This document shows positions 25,151 through 33,788 of a DNA stretch of 64,000 bases, piece by piece. The DNA comes from DASSNR01 sp036278935 (lineage in GTDB: Bacteria > Gemmatimonadota > Gemmatimonadetes > Gemmatimonadales > Gemmatimonadaceae), in assembly GCA_036278935.1 (NCBI GenBank), contig DASUKA010000005.1, positions 62,001 to 126,000 on the forward strand. Direction: 5' to 3'. The position numbers were made by a program, and so were the translations under genes. Within the stretch, counting starts at the first letter, position 1. Each line of letters begins with the position of its first letter. The notes below the pieces were generated by a model. It had not been told where the DNA came from. It made no database searches and worked only from the letters and a program-made list of their open reading frames with translations.

Positions 25151-25516
25151 ATGCCAGCAACCAAGGCGCCAACGTACGACGATGCACAGATCGCGGCGAA
25201 GCTCGCCAACCTTCCCGGATGGTACTACGAGGACGGCTGGATCCGACGGCAATACAAGACGGATGGCTGGCCGACCACACTCATGCTCGTGAACGCGATC
25301 GGCTATCTGGCCGAACAGGCGAACCATCATCCGGATCTCACGGTGAGCTGGGCGAAGGTGTGGGTGAAGCTCCAGAACCACGCGGCCGGCGGCATTACCG
25401 ACAAGGACTTCGAGCTCGCCCGCCGTATCGAGGAGACCGTGCTCTGGCGACCGGCCGCGGATGCCGCGCTGGAGGGGAATCCGAAGAAGTTCGTACGCGG
25501 CGGCGACGCGCAGTAA
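25151..25516 (+). CDS. phhB: 4a-hydroxytetrahydrobiopterin (pterin-4a-carbinolamine) dehydratase
   Basis: The 121-residue protein has the PCD motif: LPGWYYEDGWIRRQYKT, then EQANHHPDLTVSWAKVWVKLQNHAAGG with the catalytic His-His and distal His and Asp, and ITDKDFELARRIE. The enzyme dehydrates 4a-hydroxy-tetrahydropterins in pterin recycling. No phenylalanine hydroxylase is nearby. Its place between the SDR gene and the dihydropteroate-synthase-like gene suggests a role linked to H4MPT, either assembly or protection of the reduced pterin. The C-terminus has about 15 extra residues compared with short family members. Confidence 0.92.
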   Translation: MPATKAPTYDDAQIAAKLANLPGWYYEDGWIRRQYKTDGWPTTLMLVNAIGYLAEQANHHPDLTVSWAKVWVKLQNHAAGGITDKDFELARRIEETVLWRPAADAALEGNPKKFVRGGDAQ

Positions 25517-25535
25517 CTCAGCAGCCGAGAGCGAT

Positions 25536-27017
25536 ATGGGAATGGCGAGCCCGCCAACGCCTGCGCGCGTCCTCTTCGTCACAGGCAAGCTGGCCGCGCC
25601 AGCGCTGCAGCGCACCCTGACCGATATGGCGCCGCCGTTTGCCTACGATGTGGCCGTGCTCCACATCACCGTGGCGGCGCTCATGACGACGACCTGGATC
25701 GCGCGCTTTCTCGACGTGCCGGCGGGCACCGATCTGGTGCTCATCCCCGGACTCTGTGAGGGCGACACGGCCGTGATCGCGGACCGGGCGGGTGTGCGGG
25801 TGGAGAAGGGCCCCAAGGATCTGCGCGAGATTCCCGAGTATTTCGGCCGCCAGGCGACGGCGCGCGCGTATGGCGCGTGGGATATCGAGATCATCGCGGA
25901 GATCAATAACGCGCCGCGGCTCACGCGCGAGGAGATCAGCCGCGAAGCGGAACGCTATCGCGCGTCGGGTGCCGACATCATCGACATCGGATGCACGCCG
26001 GGATTGGCGTTCCCGCATCTGGGCGCCGTGGTGCGTGAGTTGGTGGATGCGGGGCTGCGGGTGAGCATCGACACCTTCGAGCCCGGGGAGATCCGCACGG
26101 CGGTGGCCGCCGGCGCCGAGCTGGTGCTGAGCGTGAATGCCAGCAACCTGGAGGCGGCGCGCGATCTGGCGGCCACAGGGGCACGCGTGGTGGTCATACC
26201 CGATTTCGATGCGGGGATCGAGACGCTCGAGGCCAGCCTCGCCGCGCTCGAGACGTGGGGCGTGCGCTACCTCATCGACCCGGTCATCGAGCCGATCGGC
26301 TTCGGCTTCACCGCATCGATCGAGCGATATGCGGAGGTGCGCCGGCGCTACCCGGACGCCGAGCTGATGATGGGCATTGGGAACATCACCGAGCTCACGG
26401 AGGCGGATACCACAGGTGTGAACGCGGTGCTCATCGCGATCTGCCAGGAGCTCGGCGTCCGCACCGTGCTCACCACGGAAGTGATCGCCTGGGCCAGCGG
26501 CGCGGTGCGCGAGGTGGATGTGGCCCGGCGCCTCATGCATTACGCCGTCACCAACCGGGTGGTCCCCAAGCACGTGGATGGCCGCCTCGTCACCACGCGC
26601 GATGCGAAGGTCCTGGAGTACAGCGAGGCCGAGTTGCGGGCGCTGTACGCCGCCATCACGGATCCCAACTTTCGCATCTTCACCGATCGACACGCGATCA
26701 CGGTCTTGAACCGCGATCTGTTCGTGCGCGGCACGGATATCCAGCATCTCTTCTCGCAGCTCGGTGTCACCGAGGCCACGCACGCCTTCTACCTTGGCAA
26801 GGAGCTCATGAAGGCGAAGCTCGCGATCACGCTCGGCAAGACGTACCGGCAGGAGGGCGCGCTCGAATGGGGATATCTGACGCCGCCCGACGAGCCGCGC
26901 TCGGAGCACGTGAAGCTGACGCAGCGGTCGAAGCGGGCTGCTGCGCGCACCGGTACGGACGAGGTCGTCACCGATGGCGAGCGGTACGTCGCACCCGACG
27001 ACACGCCGGAGACGTGA
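25536..27017 (+). CDS. dihydropteroate-synthase-like protein of H4MPT biosynthesis (DUF6513 + DHPS-like)
   Basis: The 493 residues match the archaeal/methylotroph DHPS-related proteins, not folate FolP. The N-terminal part (residues 1-110) is the DUF6513-type region, RVLFVTGKLAAPALQRTL. The TIM barrel then shows IIAEINNAPRLTREE, ADIIDIGCTPG, RVSIDTFEPGEIRTA and LVLSVNASNLEAA, which correspond to the pterin-binding strands of DHPS. A C-terminal region (HAFYLGKELMKAKLAITLGKTY) is specific to the group. The likely step is joining the pterin to the ribofuranosylaminobenzene phosphate made by MptG, encoded two genes downstream. This is inference from family and context. Confidence 0.85.
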   Translation: MGMASPPTPARVLFVTGKLAAPALQRTLTDMAPPFAYDVAVLHITVAALMTTTWIARFLDVPAGTDLVLIPGLCEGDTAVIADRAGVRVEKGPKDLREIPEYFGRQATARAYGAWDIEIIAEINNAPRLTREEISREAERYRASGADIIDIGCTPGLAFPHLGAVVRELVDAGLRVSIDTFEPGEIRTAVAAGAELVLSVNASNLEAARDLAATGARVVVIPDFDAGIETLEASLAALETWGVRYLIDPVIEPIGFGFTASIERYAEVRRRYPDAELMMGIGNITELTEADTTGVNAVLIAICQELGVRTVLTTEVIAWASGAVREVDVARRLMHYAVTNRVVPKHVDGRLVTTRDAKVLEYSEAELRALYAAITDPNFRIFTDRHAITVLNRDLFVRGTDIQHLFSQLGVTEATHAFYLGKELMKAKLAITLGKTYRQEGALEWGYLTPPDEPRSEHVKLTQRSKRAAARTGTDEVVTDGERYVAPDDTPET

Positions 27018-27080
27018 GCGGCATGGCACGGCGCACGCGGCGCCAGCGTCCGGTATTCCTTCAGCTCGTGGAGTGGGGAG

Positions 27081-27644
27081 ATGCCGCTGATCATTGAATC
27101 GATCATCACCACGATGGACGAGGACGGCGCCATCAACTTCGCGCCCATGGGCGTGGAGTGGGGGGACGAGGAGATTGTCGTCAAGCCCTTTCTGGAGACG
27201 ACCACCTTTCGCAACCTGCACGCGACGGGGGTGGGCGTGGTCAATCTCACCGATGACGTTCTCCTCTTCGCGCGCGCGGCGATATCGAGCCCGCAGTATC
27301 CCGCCATCCCCGCCGCCGTGGTCCGCGGGGTGGTGCTGGAAGCAGCCTGCTCGTGGCGGGAGCTGGAGGTACGCGCGATTGACGACACTCCGCCGCGCTC
27401 CCGCATTGTGACGGCGGTCGTCCACCGCGGGGTGCGGCGCGAGTTTCTGGGCTTCAATCGTGCGCGCAGCGCGGTGCTCGAGGCCGCGATCCTCGCCACC
27501 CGCACACATATCCTTCCGCCCGGGCAGATTCGCGATGAGCTGGAACGCTTGCGCGTGCTCGTGGACAAGACCGGCGGCCCGCGCGAGCATGAGGCGTTTG
27601 CGCTCCTGATCAAGTACGTCCACACCGCTCCCGCCGCGCGATGA
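27081..27644 (+). CDS. DUF447 family protein of H4MPT clusters
   Basis: The 187 residues match DUF447, a family of flavin-reductase-like split-barrel proteins found with H4MPT genes in methanogens and methylotrophs. Recognisable segments are IIESIITTMDEDGAINFAPMG at the N-terminus, TTTFRNLHATGVGVVNLTDD and FLGFNRARSAVLEAAILATR. The function is not known. A flavin-dependent reductase role in cofactor synthesis is possible. Its stop overlaps the mptG start by four bases (ATGA), which implies translational coupling. Confidence 0.85.
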   Translation: MPLIIESIITTMDEDGAINFAPMGVEWGDEEIVVKPFLETTTFRNLHATGVGVVNLTDDVLLFARAAISSPQYPAIPAAVVRGVVLEAACSWRELEVRAIDDTPPRSRIVTAVVHRGVRREFLGFNRARSAVLEAAILATRTHILPPGQIRDELERLRVLVDKTGGPREHEAFALLIKYVHTAPAAR

Positions 27645-28636
27645 CCGCACCGCCCGATCCCCCCGGTCCCCGGTCCGTGTGGGTGGAAGCTCCGGCGCGA
27701 CTGCACTTCGGCATGCTCGACCTGCGCGGCGCCTTGGGCCGCCGGTTTGGCGGCATGGGTGCAGCCATTCCCACCCCGTCGCTCGTGCTCGAGGCATCAC
27801 GCGCGCCGGGGTTCAGCGCCCGTGGTCCCGAGGGCGAGCGTGCGCTGGCATTCGCACACCGATACGCGGCAGCATACGCGCTGCATGGCGGCGCGCGGCT
27901 CGTGGTGCATCGCGCCATTCCGGTGCATGCCGGCCTTGGCTCCGGTACGCAGCTCGCACTTGCCGTGGCGCGCGCGCTGGCGGAGCTCTACGGGCTCCCG
28001 CCTGATGCGCGCGCGCTGGCCCGAGGGGTGGATCGCGCACACCGCTCCGGCGTGGGCACCTGGATCTTCGCACACGGCGGCTTTGTGGTGGAGGGCGGGC
28101 GTCGCACCGACGACGAGATGGTGGCGCCGCTGCTCGCGCGATACCCGATGCCGGCGGACTGGCGTGTGGTGGTTGCCGTTCCGCCGGGTACGCCAGGGAT
28201 GAGCGGGGAGGCGGAGGCCGCGGCGTTCGCTCGCTTGCCACCGCCGCCGGAGCGCGAGGTGGAGCACGTGGCGCATCTGGTGCTCATGGCGTTGCTGCCC
28301 GCCGTGGTCGAGGGCGACCTCGAGACGTTCGGCCTGGCATTGACCGACGTGCAGTGTGTGACGGGTCGGTGGTTTGCCCCCGCGCAGGGGGGAGCATTCG
28401 CCTCGGGGGCAAGCGCGGAGTTGGTACACGCCATGCGCGATTGGGGAGCCGCGGGCGTTGGACAGAGCTCATGGGGGCCCGCGGTGTACGGGATTGTCGC
28501 GGGTGACCGCTCCGCCGCGGATCTGGCCGCGCGCGTGCGCACATGGCTCGGCGGCGTGGGTGCCGTTCATGCGGGGCCCTTCGCGAACGAGGGCGCGCGG
28601 GTGACCTGCCGGCACGCGGAGGCCGCGGCTCGATAG
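27641..28636 (+). CDS. mptG: beta-ribofuranosylaminobenzene 5'-phosphate synthase (RFAP synthase)
   Basis: MptG condenses 4-hydroxybenzoate or 4-aminobenzoate with PRPP, the committing step in making the arylamine part of H4MPT. The 331 residues carry the GHMP-kinase-like fold seen in the family: VEAPARLHFGMLDLRGALGRRFGGMG, then IPVHAGLGSGTQLALAVARALA and GVGTWIFAHGGFVVEGG. Near the C-terminus is the conserved GVGQSSWGPAVYGI. It overlaps DUF447 by four bases and is the last gene of the run phhB-DHPS-DUF447-mptG. The assignment is strong. Confidence 0.93.
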   Translation: MTAPPDPPGPRSVWVEAPARLHFGMLDLRGALGRRFGGMGAAIPTPSLVLEASRAPGFSARGPEGERALAFAHRYAAAYALHGGARLVVHRAIPVHAGLGSGTQLALAVARALAELYGLPPDARALARGVDRAHRSGVGTWIFAHGGFVVEGGRRTDDEMVAPLLARYPMPADWRVVVAVPPGTPGMSGEAEAAAFARLPPPPEREVEHVAHLVLMALLPAVVEGDLETFGLALTDVQCVTGRWFAPAQGGAFASGASAELVHAMRDWGAAGVGQSSWGPAVYGIVAGDRSAADLAARVRTWLGGVGAVHAGPFANEGARVTCRHAEAAAR

Positions 28637-28724
28637 CGACGGGCGGATCGCGCCAGCGGACAGCGTGTTTCAGGGTGCGCCGATTATCGGGCGCATACGC
28701 ATGCGGCGCATGCCACCTGCATCG

Positions 28725-29300
28725 TCACGGCCGCCCGCCGGCCGGGCCGCCCGTCGCGCTGTACATCACGCGTTCGGCGGAATCCGCGCGGGCCTCGCAA
28801 TTGGCCTCGGATTCGCTGTAGAGAATGCAGAACACGCCATCCGTCTTCCATTGCCGGCGCCACATCTCCATCACGATCATGTCGCTGCCGGAGAAGAGCA
28901 CGTACGGCTGGCCGTTGACCGTGGCGATGTGCGTGTGCACCGTGCCAAGCCAGGTAGGCGGGCCGCATGTTTGCAGCGACTCCCGGGCACTGATGGTCAT
29001 GGAGTCCGCATGCGCGGCGACCAGCCGGCGTACGCGCGTGATGTATGTCACGCCGTGCACCACCGTGCCGCCAATGCACGCCACCCGCTCCTGCTTGGCG
29101 GCCATGCTCGCCGCCCAGAGATCGCGCAACGCGCGCTGTGCGCGCGCACTGAAGTGAAACGGGCCGCGGTTGAGCGTGAGCACCGTATTGTGCGGACTCG
29201 CGTTCTGCGCCGGCACGGATAGAACGGGTATCACGAGACACGCGAGAAGAATGAGCAGCGAACGCCAACGAAACAGTCGACCCTGATGTATTATGGACAC
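28725..29300 (-). CDS. secreted protein with JAMM/MPN-like metal motif
   Basis: The 191 residues start with a signal peptide (SLLILLACLVIPVLSVPAQ). Spaced residues then match the JAMM metalloprotease pattern: Glu71 (KQERVACIGG), His122 and His124 (GTVHTHIA), Ser137 and Asp140 (FSGSD). The gap between HxH and SxxD is longer than in canonical JAMM proteins. The C-terminal segment WRRQWKTDGVFCILYSESEANCEA has two Cys that could form a disulfide outside the cytoplasm. JAMM domains usually cut isopeptide bonds inside cells, so an exported member is unusual. The start is GTG 29300. The family call is by motif only. Confidence 0.6.
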   Translation of the reverse strand: MSIIHQGRLFRWRSLLILLACLVIPVLSVPAQNASPHNTVLTLNRGPFHFSARAQRALRDLWAASMAAKQERVACIGGTVVHGVTYITRVRRLVAAHADSMTISARESLQTCGPPTWLGTVHTHIATVNGQPYVLFSGSDMIVMEMWRRQWKTDGVFCILYSESEANCEARADSAERVMYSATGGPAGGRP

Positions 29301-29399
29301 TATGCGCTCCAGGTACGGCGTGCCTCATCAAGGCAACTCCCGTACCGACTTCGCCACCCGATGCCGACTGCAGCCGGTGTATCCTTTCAAGGCTTCGCC

Positions 29400-29942
29400 A
29401 TGCCGCCCCGTACCAGCGTGAGCGATTCCATGCGCTTCCCGCAGCGATGGATCGTTCTGCTCCGCGTCGTCGTCGGACTCTGGTTTCTCCAGAGTCTGCT
29501 GACCAAGTTCACCATCGCGCTCGCCTGGGGATTCCTCCCCGTGCCAGCCGCCAATGCGCGGTGGATGCGCGTGATGCCCAAGCTCCTTGCCAAATACGCC
29601 GCCGACAATCCGATCCACGGGTACCAGCATTTTCTCCAGCACACCGTCATCCCCAACAGTCATCTCTTCGCCAGTTTCACCGCGGTGGGCGAGGTCGGGG
29701 TGGGGCTCTGCCTCACGCTGGGGTTGCTGACCGTTCCCGCGTCATTCGTCGGCGCGATACAGGTTGTCTTCTATGGCATGGCGGTGCAGCACATGAGCCC
29801 GGGACAACGCGGCTTTCACGTGATGCTCTTCGCGATGATGACCACGTTTTTCTTCACCGGCGCCGGCCGGTACTGGGGTATCGACGGCTGGTTGCGCTCT
29901 CGATATCCCGATTCGGTCTTCGCGCGCTGGCCACTGTCGTGA
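29400..29942 (+). CDS. DoxX-like integral membrane protein
   Basis: About 180 residues contain four hydrophobic segments (WIVLLRVVVGLWFLQSLL, FASFTAVGEVGVGLCLTLG, VGAIQVVFYGMAV, VMLFAMMTTFFFTGAGRYWG) in the DoxX/MauE-like arrangement, including GRYWGIDGWL near the end. DoxX proteins are small quinone- or redox-linked membrane subunits of varied function. The frame is open further upstream. ATG 29400 or 29430 are the likely starts, because residues before them lack membrane character. The gene is divergent from the secreted JAMM-like gene. Confidence 0.75.
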   Translation: MPPRTSVSDSMRFPQRWIVLLRVVVGLWFLQSLLTKFTIALAWGFLPVPAANARWMRVMPKLLAKYAADNPIHGYQHFLQHTVIPNSHLFASFTAVGEVGVGLCLTLGLLTVPASFVGAIQVVFYGMAVQHMSPGQRGFHVMLFAMMTTFFFTGAGRYWGIDGWLRSRYPDSVFARWPLS

Positions 29943-29944
29943 AA

Positions 29945-29980
29945 GCGGGCGGGTCTCCCGGAATCCGGAGACCCGCCCGC
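29945..29980. terminator. bidirectional terminator between doxX and porin genes
   Basis: A perfect 14-bp stem, GCGGGCGGGTCTCC (29945-29958) with GGAGACCCGCCCGC (29967-29980), has an 8-base loop. It begins three bases after the DoxX stop codon and faces the end of the convergent porin gene. Confidence 0.8.
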
Positions 29981-30029
29981 CTGGTCGTGCGCGGCCGGAG
30001 CAGGCCGCGATGAGGAATGACGGACCGAT

Positions 30030-31280
30030 TCAGAAGAAGAGCATTAGCCCGGTGGACAGCTGGTTGGAGTGCACCTTGTCGTTGGAGAAATTCGCGCTCC
30101 AGATATAGTCGTACTCGCCCACCCACTTGAGCTGCGGCGTTACCTGGTTGGTGAGCATGCCGGTGAACGCGGCATTCTTTTTCACCAGTGCATTGTTCTT
30201 GACGAGCTTGTCGTTGTCCGTCTGCTGCAGGTCGCTTTCCCCGTAGCTCGCACCTACCATCCACTTGCTGTTCGTGATGGCGTAGCTGCCTTGCAGGATG
30301 AACCCGTAGCTGTTGCGCGTATCGTTCACCGGATCCGCGGGGAGGTTGAAGTAGAGCGTGGTGCCCACGCCGGATGCGAAGTAGGCGGAGCCGACCAGCG
30401 AGAGACCGGCGATGCCCACCTTGGCGCCGCCGCCAATGCCGCTCGACGTGAGGCTGGGGTTGGTCCCGGAGCCGAAGTCGTTGGGAGTCAGGTCGGTCTG
30501 CTGGAGCATCCCGTTCGCCCAGAGCATGATGCTGTTCCGGGTGCCGCTCGCGTTCTGCATGCCGAAATGTCCCGTCCACGTGGCTTCCGCTTCCACGCGC
30601 GGGAGGCGAGTGCCGCTGAACGTGGCCGCATCGGCCGGCACCTTGTCCGGATCGAACAGACCGACCGAGAGTTGCCCCGGCTTGTTCGCCGGCGTGCTGT
30701 AGGTGAGCTGCGCGTTGAAGTTGGGATAGATGTAGCCGTACCCGATGCGCCCGAGCGTCGTGCCGCCGGCGCCGACGACGCCGCCGCTCGGACCCGTGCC
30801 GAACAGCGTCATGTCGGTGAGGATATTCTGCCGTCCGAACAGGCTGAGATCCCGACCGGCCTTGATCTGGCCCCAGCCGCCGCCCACGGTCAGGAAGACC
30901 TGACGCAGGTCGATCTGCGCGCCGGCCTGCGTACCATTGCCGAAGTTGTCGTGGATGCTGGCGTTCTGGATCTGCGGATACACGCCGAAATGCACGCCCA
31001 GGTCGAGCCCGTTCACCTTTCCGGTTGCTTCCAGCATGAACTCCGAGGGCAGGAGGCCCGTCCGGATGCGACTGGCCTCATCGGTCGATGTGAGGCCGCC
31101 GTTGATCGTTGGCGCGGGTCCTCCGCCGTTCACTCCCCCAAGACTCAGGACATAGAACGCATTCACGTTCCCCGAGAAGGTGAACGTCCAGTCATTCCCC
31201 ATCTGCGTCGTCAGCTGTGCCTCGGCAGCCGCTGGCAGGCAGAGCGCCAGGCCAAGACACCACACCATGAGTCGCTTCAT
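30030..31280 (-). CDS. outer-membrane porin
   Basis: The 416 residues have a signal peptide (WCLGLALCLPAAAEAQ). A beta-barrel pattern of Gly- and aromatic-rich strands follows, with porin-like WTFTFSGNVNAFYVLS at the start, GQIKAGRDLSLFGRQ in the middle, and a C-terminal strand ending LMLFF with a terminal Phe, as needed for barrel assembly. It resembles Gram-negative general or specific porins. The substrate is unknown. ATG 31280 gives the signal peptide. The TonB receptor gene lies 70 bases upstream on the same strand and they may be co-expressed. Confidence 0.8.
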   Translation of the reverse strand: MKRLMVWCLGLALCLPAAAEAQLTTQMGNDWTFTFSGNVNAFYVLSLGGVNGGGPAPTINGGLTSTDEASRIRTGLLPSEFMLEATGKVNGLDLGVHFGVYPQIQNASIHDNFGNGTQAGAQIDLRQVFLTVGGGWGQIKAGRDLSLFGRQNILTDMTLFGTGPSGGVVGAGGTTLGRIGYGYIYPNFNAQLTYSTPANKPGQLSVGLFDPDKVPADAATFSGTRLPRVEAEATWTGHFGMQNASGTRNSIMLWANGMLQQTDLTPNDFGSGTNPSLTSSGIGGGAKVGIAGLSLVGSAYFASGVGTTLYFNLPADPVNDTRNSYGFILQGSYAITNSKWMVGASYGESDLQQTDNDKLVKNNALVKKNAAFTGMLTNQVTPQLKWVGEYDYIWSANFSNDKVHSNQLSTGLMLFF

Positions 31281-31350
31281 TGTTCCGTCCCCCCTACATG
31301 CGTCATCCACTGCGGAGCGGCCCATCGCATCCGGAAGTGTTGGGCACTCG

Positions 31351-33453
31351 CTAGTGGCCAACCGCGATGCCGAGCCCGGCGAAGATCACCCGTCCTGGAG
31401 CGGGCTCGTAGTATTTCCCCAGGGCGGCGTTCACACTGATCGAGCCGATATACTGTTCGCCGAAGAGATTCCGGACGCCCACTTCGGGCGAGAGCATAGT
31501 GTCCCCGAACATCGCCGTTCCGCCGAAACGGAGATTCACCGTCTGATAGCCGGCGACACTCACGTCGTTGGCATCGTCCGCGTACACGCGCCCACGCGCC
31601 TGCGCCTCGACGGTCGCGAACACGTCGCTGTGCCGCCACGTGACGCTGGCCTGCGTCTGCTGCACCGGGATGCCGGGAATCCGGTTTCCCGCATAGTCCG
31701 CGCTGTCCGTGGCGAATCGCGTGAAGTGGAAATGCGAGTAGCTGTACGTGAGTCCGGCACGGAACTCGTCGAAGAACAGATTCACGCCGAGCTCCGCGCC
31801 GCGGCGATCCGTGCGCCCCGCGTTGCGGTAGAACACCCGGTCATTTCCGCCGGGCACCTGATACGGGATCAGCTCATCGCGCACCCCGGTCGTGAACAGC
31901 GCCAGGTCGTACTGCACGCGGCCGAGCGTGATGCCTTTCAGCCCCACTTCGTACGTGGTCGAGCGCTGGGGCTGCAGAGTGGGATTGATGCCGCCACTCC
32001 CATCAGGGCGGTTCGCCAGCTCCGTGGCGGTGGGCGTTTCGAACGCCGATGCCACGTTGGCGTAGAGCGAGGTGAGCGGCGTCACGCGCGCAACCACGCC
32101 GGCCATGGGGCTGATGGCGTGCAGGGTCCGGTCGCCGGAGTCGTCGGGATTGGTGGGCGTGATGAGATGGTCCGTGACATCGAAGTGCACGTAATCGGCG
32201 CGCACGCCCGCACTCAGGAAATAGCCGGGTGCCAGGGCAAGCTCATCGCGCACGTACACTCCGCCGCCGGAAATCTGCTCGCGCTGATCGAGCGTGGTGG
32301 CGCCGCGCGAGTGGCCCGCGACCGGACACGCTGCTGTGGGCGCCGTACCGGGAGGGAGCGCGTTGCAGTTCTCGAAGTTCTGCCGGTTGTCGTTCTGTTG
32401 CTGCATGTCGATGCCGGCGCTCACGCGATGGGTCATGCCGAAGAGGTGGAGCGGCATCGTCCCGCGCAGGCTGGCGCCGTAGCTGGTTCGGCCCAGGTTG
32501 ATGATCCCGAAGGTGAGCGGATTGTCGAGGGATCGTCCTCCGCCGAAGATCATCGCCGTGAACTGGCGCTCGCCCGCCGTATGCGTGGCGGTGAGTCCGA
32601 TCACGCCCTGCCGCGCCGTCTTGCCGGCCTCCTTTGCTACGTAGGCCGGCGCGGCCATCGTGCGATCGCTCTTCAGCTCGGCGGCTGTGAGTGCGCCGGG
32701 GTTCTGGGAGAGCGGCTTGTCATATCCCATGAGGTCCAGCGCGAGCAGCGTGTGTCCAAACGACGTCGTGATGCGGCCGAATCCGCTCGTCGCGCGCTCT
32801 TCGGAGTGGGCGCGAAAGCCATCGGTCACGTCGTGGCTGATGTCACCCTGATAGGTGAGCGCCGCGGTCCTGCCGCTGAAGGCGCCCAGCCATCGGCTCA
32901 CGCCTCCGCTGTCGGCCCACGTCTGAACGCGCAGGGAGAGCGGCACGGGCGGCGGCGCGCTGGACTGCAGGTCGATCACCCCGCCCGATGCATTGCCGTA
33001 GAGCGCCGCGGCGCTGCCGCGGATGACTTCGACTCGGCCGACGGATGCGAGATCCAGGTAGTCCACCGGGGTCTGGCCATCCGGAAGCGTGAGCGGAATG
33101 CCATCCCGGATCATGCGCACGCCGCGCACGCCAAACGCCGAGCGGGCGCCAAAACCTCGAATCGAGATGCGGGGATCCTGCGTCGGGTTGTGCCGGTTGG
33201 CGACGGTGACCCCCGGCACCTCGAAGAGCGTCTCATCCAGCGAGAGATGGCGCTGGCCCGGACGCGCGCTGTCGGGGTGGACCGCGCTGATCGCGAAGGG
33301 GAGATCGAGTGGCGAGCGTGCCGCATCGCGAGTGACGGTCACGACGACCGGGGGAAGCGTGGTTGGTGGTATCGTCGCCGTGTCGCGCTGTTGCGCACAC
33401 AGCGTGGCCGCGGCGACGATCAGCGCGGCCGGCACCGCTGGAAGCGCCCACAT
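31351..33453 (-). CDS. TonB-dependent outer-membrane receptor
   Basis: The 700-residue receptor has a signal peptide (LPAVPAALIVAAATLCAQQ) and a TonB-box-like segment (PPVVVTVTR). The plug domain shows LDETLFEVPGVTVANRHN and RISIRGFGARSAFGVRGV, then GRVEVIRGSAAALYGNASGG. A barrel of roughly 550 residues follows. The plug style is that of siderophore/FecA-type receptors. The ligand cannot be read from the sequence. Because the downstream C1 genes imply methanol or formaldehyde use, a metal ligand is conceivable, but nothing here shows it. No cobalamin riboswitch was recognised upstream. The chosen start is ATG 33453. Confidence 0.92.
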   Translation of the reverse strand: MWALPAVPAALIVAAATLCAQQRDTATIPPTTLPPVVVTVTRDAARSPLDLPFAISAVHPDSARPGQRHLSLDETLFEVPGVTVANRHNPTQDPRISIRGFGARSAFGVRGVRMIRDGIPLTLPDGQTPVDYLDLASVGRVEVIRGSAAALYGNASGGVIDLQSSAPPPVPLSLRVQTWADSGGVSRWLGAFSGRTAALTYQGDISHDVTDGFRAHSEERATSGFGRITTSFGHTLLALDLMGYDKPLSQNPGALTAAELKSDRTMAAPAYVAKEAGKTARQGVIGLTATHTAGERQFTAMIFGGGRSLDNPLTFGIINLGRTSYGASLRGTMPLHLFGMTHRVSAGIDMQQQNDNRQNFENCNALPPGTAPTAACPVAGHSRGATTLDQREQISGGGVYVRDELALAPGYFLSAGVRADYVHFDVTDHLITPTNPDDSGDRTLHAISPMAGVVARVTPLTSLYANVASAFETPTATELANRPDGSGGINPTLQPQRSTTYEVGLKGITLGRVQYDLALFTTGVRDELIPYQVPGGNDRVFYRNAGRTDRRGAELGVNLFFDEFRAGLTYSYSHFHFTRFATDSADYAGNRIPGIPVQQTQASVTWRHSDVFATVEAQARGRVYADDANDVSVAGYQTVNLRFGGTAMFGDTMLSPEVGVRNLFGEQYIGSISVNAALGKYYEPAPGRVIFAGLGIAVGH

Positions 33454-33788
33454 GCCAGGTGCACCCCGGGAACTCGCGGTTCCGGCGCCGTGCAATCGCA
33501 GGCGTGTTATGTCCAGTCGGAATCGTGCCGCCAACCCCACCACCCATGGAACAGACCATGTTATGGAGCGACGCCAGTATGTACGTCGTTCCGGCGAGAG
33601 CGCCAAGGACTGCGCCCCGCTCGCTCGCAAGCCTGCTGCCTGCACATTGCGCGCCGAACAGCGCCCAGCGGCGAGAGAATCCGGGCGCATCCGCGGTGCT
33701 CCGGGCGGCCGCCGCGGCCCCGCGCCTCCTGGAATCGGGGACTGCGACACCCGGGACGGCCCCCCGGGGTACCGCGTATCACCGGCGG
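33454..33788. other. intergenic region upstream of the TonB receptor, no gene seen
   Basis: About 335 bases separate the receptor start from the end of ydcF. Open frames cross it but carry no domain or ribosome-binding site. I looked for a cobalamin-riboswitch core and Fur-box-like repeats and saw neither. It presumably holds the receptor promoter. Confidence 0.5.

Noticed and set aside
27023..27097. 24-codon peptide MARRTRRQRPVFLQLVEWGD... overlapping the DUF447 start
   Set aside because: It could couple translation of the DHPS-like and DUF447 genes, but nothing beyond an ATG supports it as a gene.
25518..27800. 760-codon minus-strand frame across the DHPS-like and DUF447 genes
   Set aside because: It is a shadow frame in GC-rich DNA covering three real plus-strand genes.
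33454..33788. Possible cobalamin riboswitch upstream of the TonB receptor
   Set aside because: The minus-strand sequence was read for a B12-box core and none was found.
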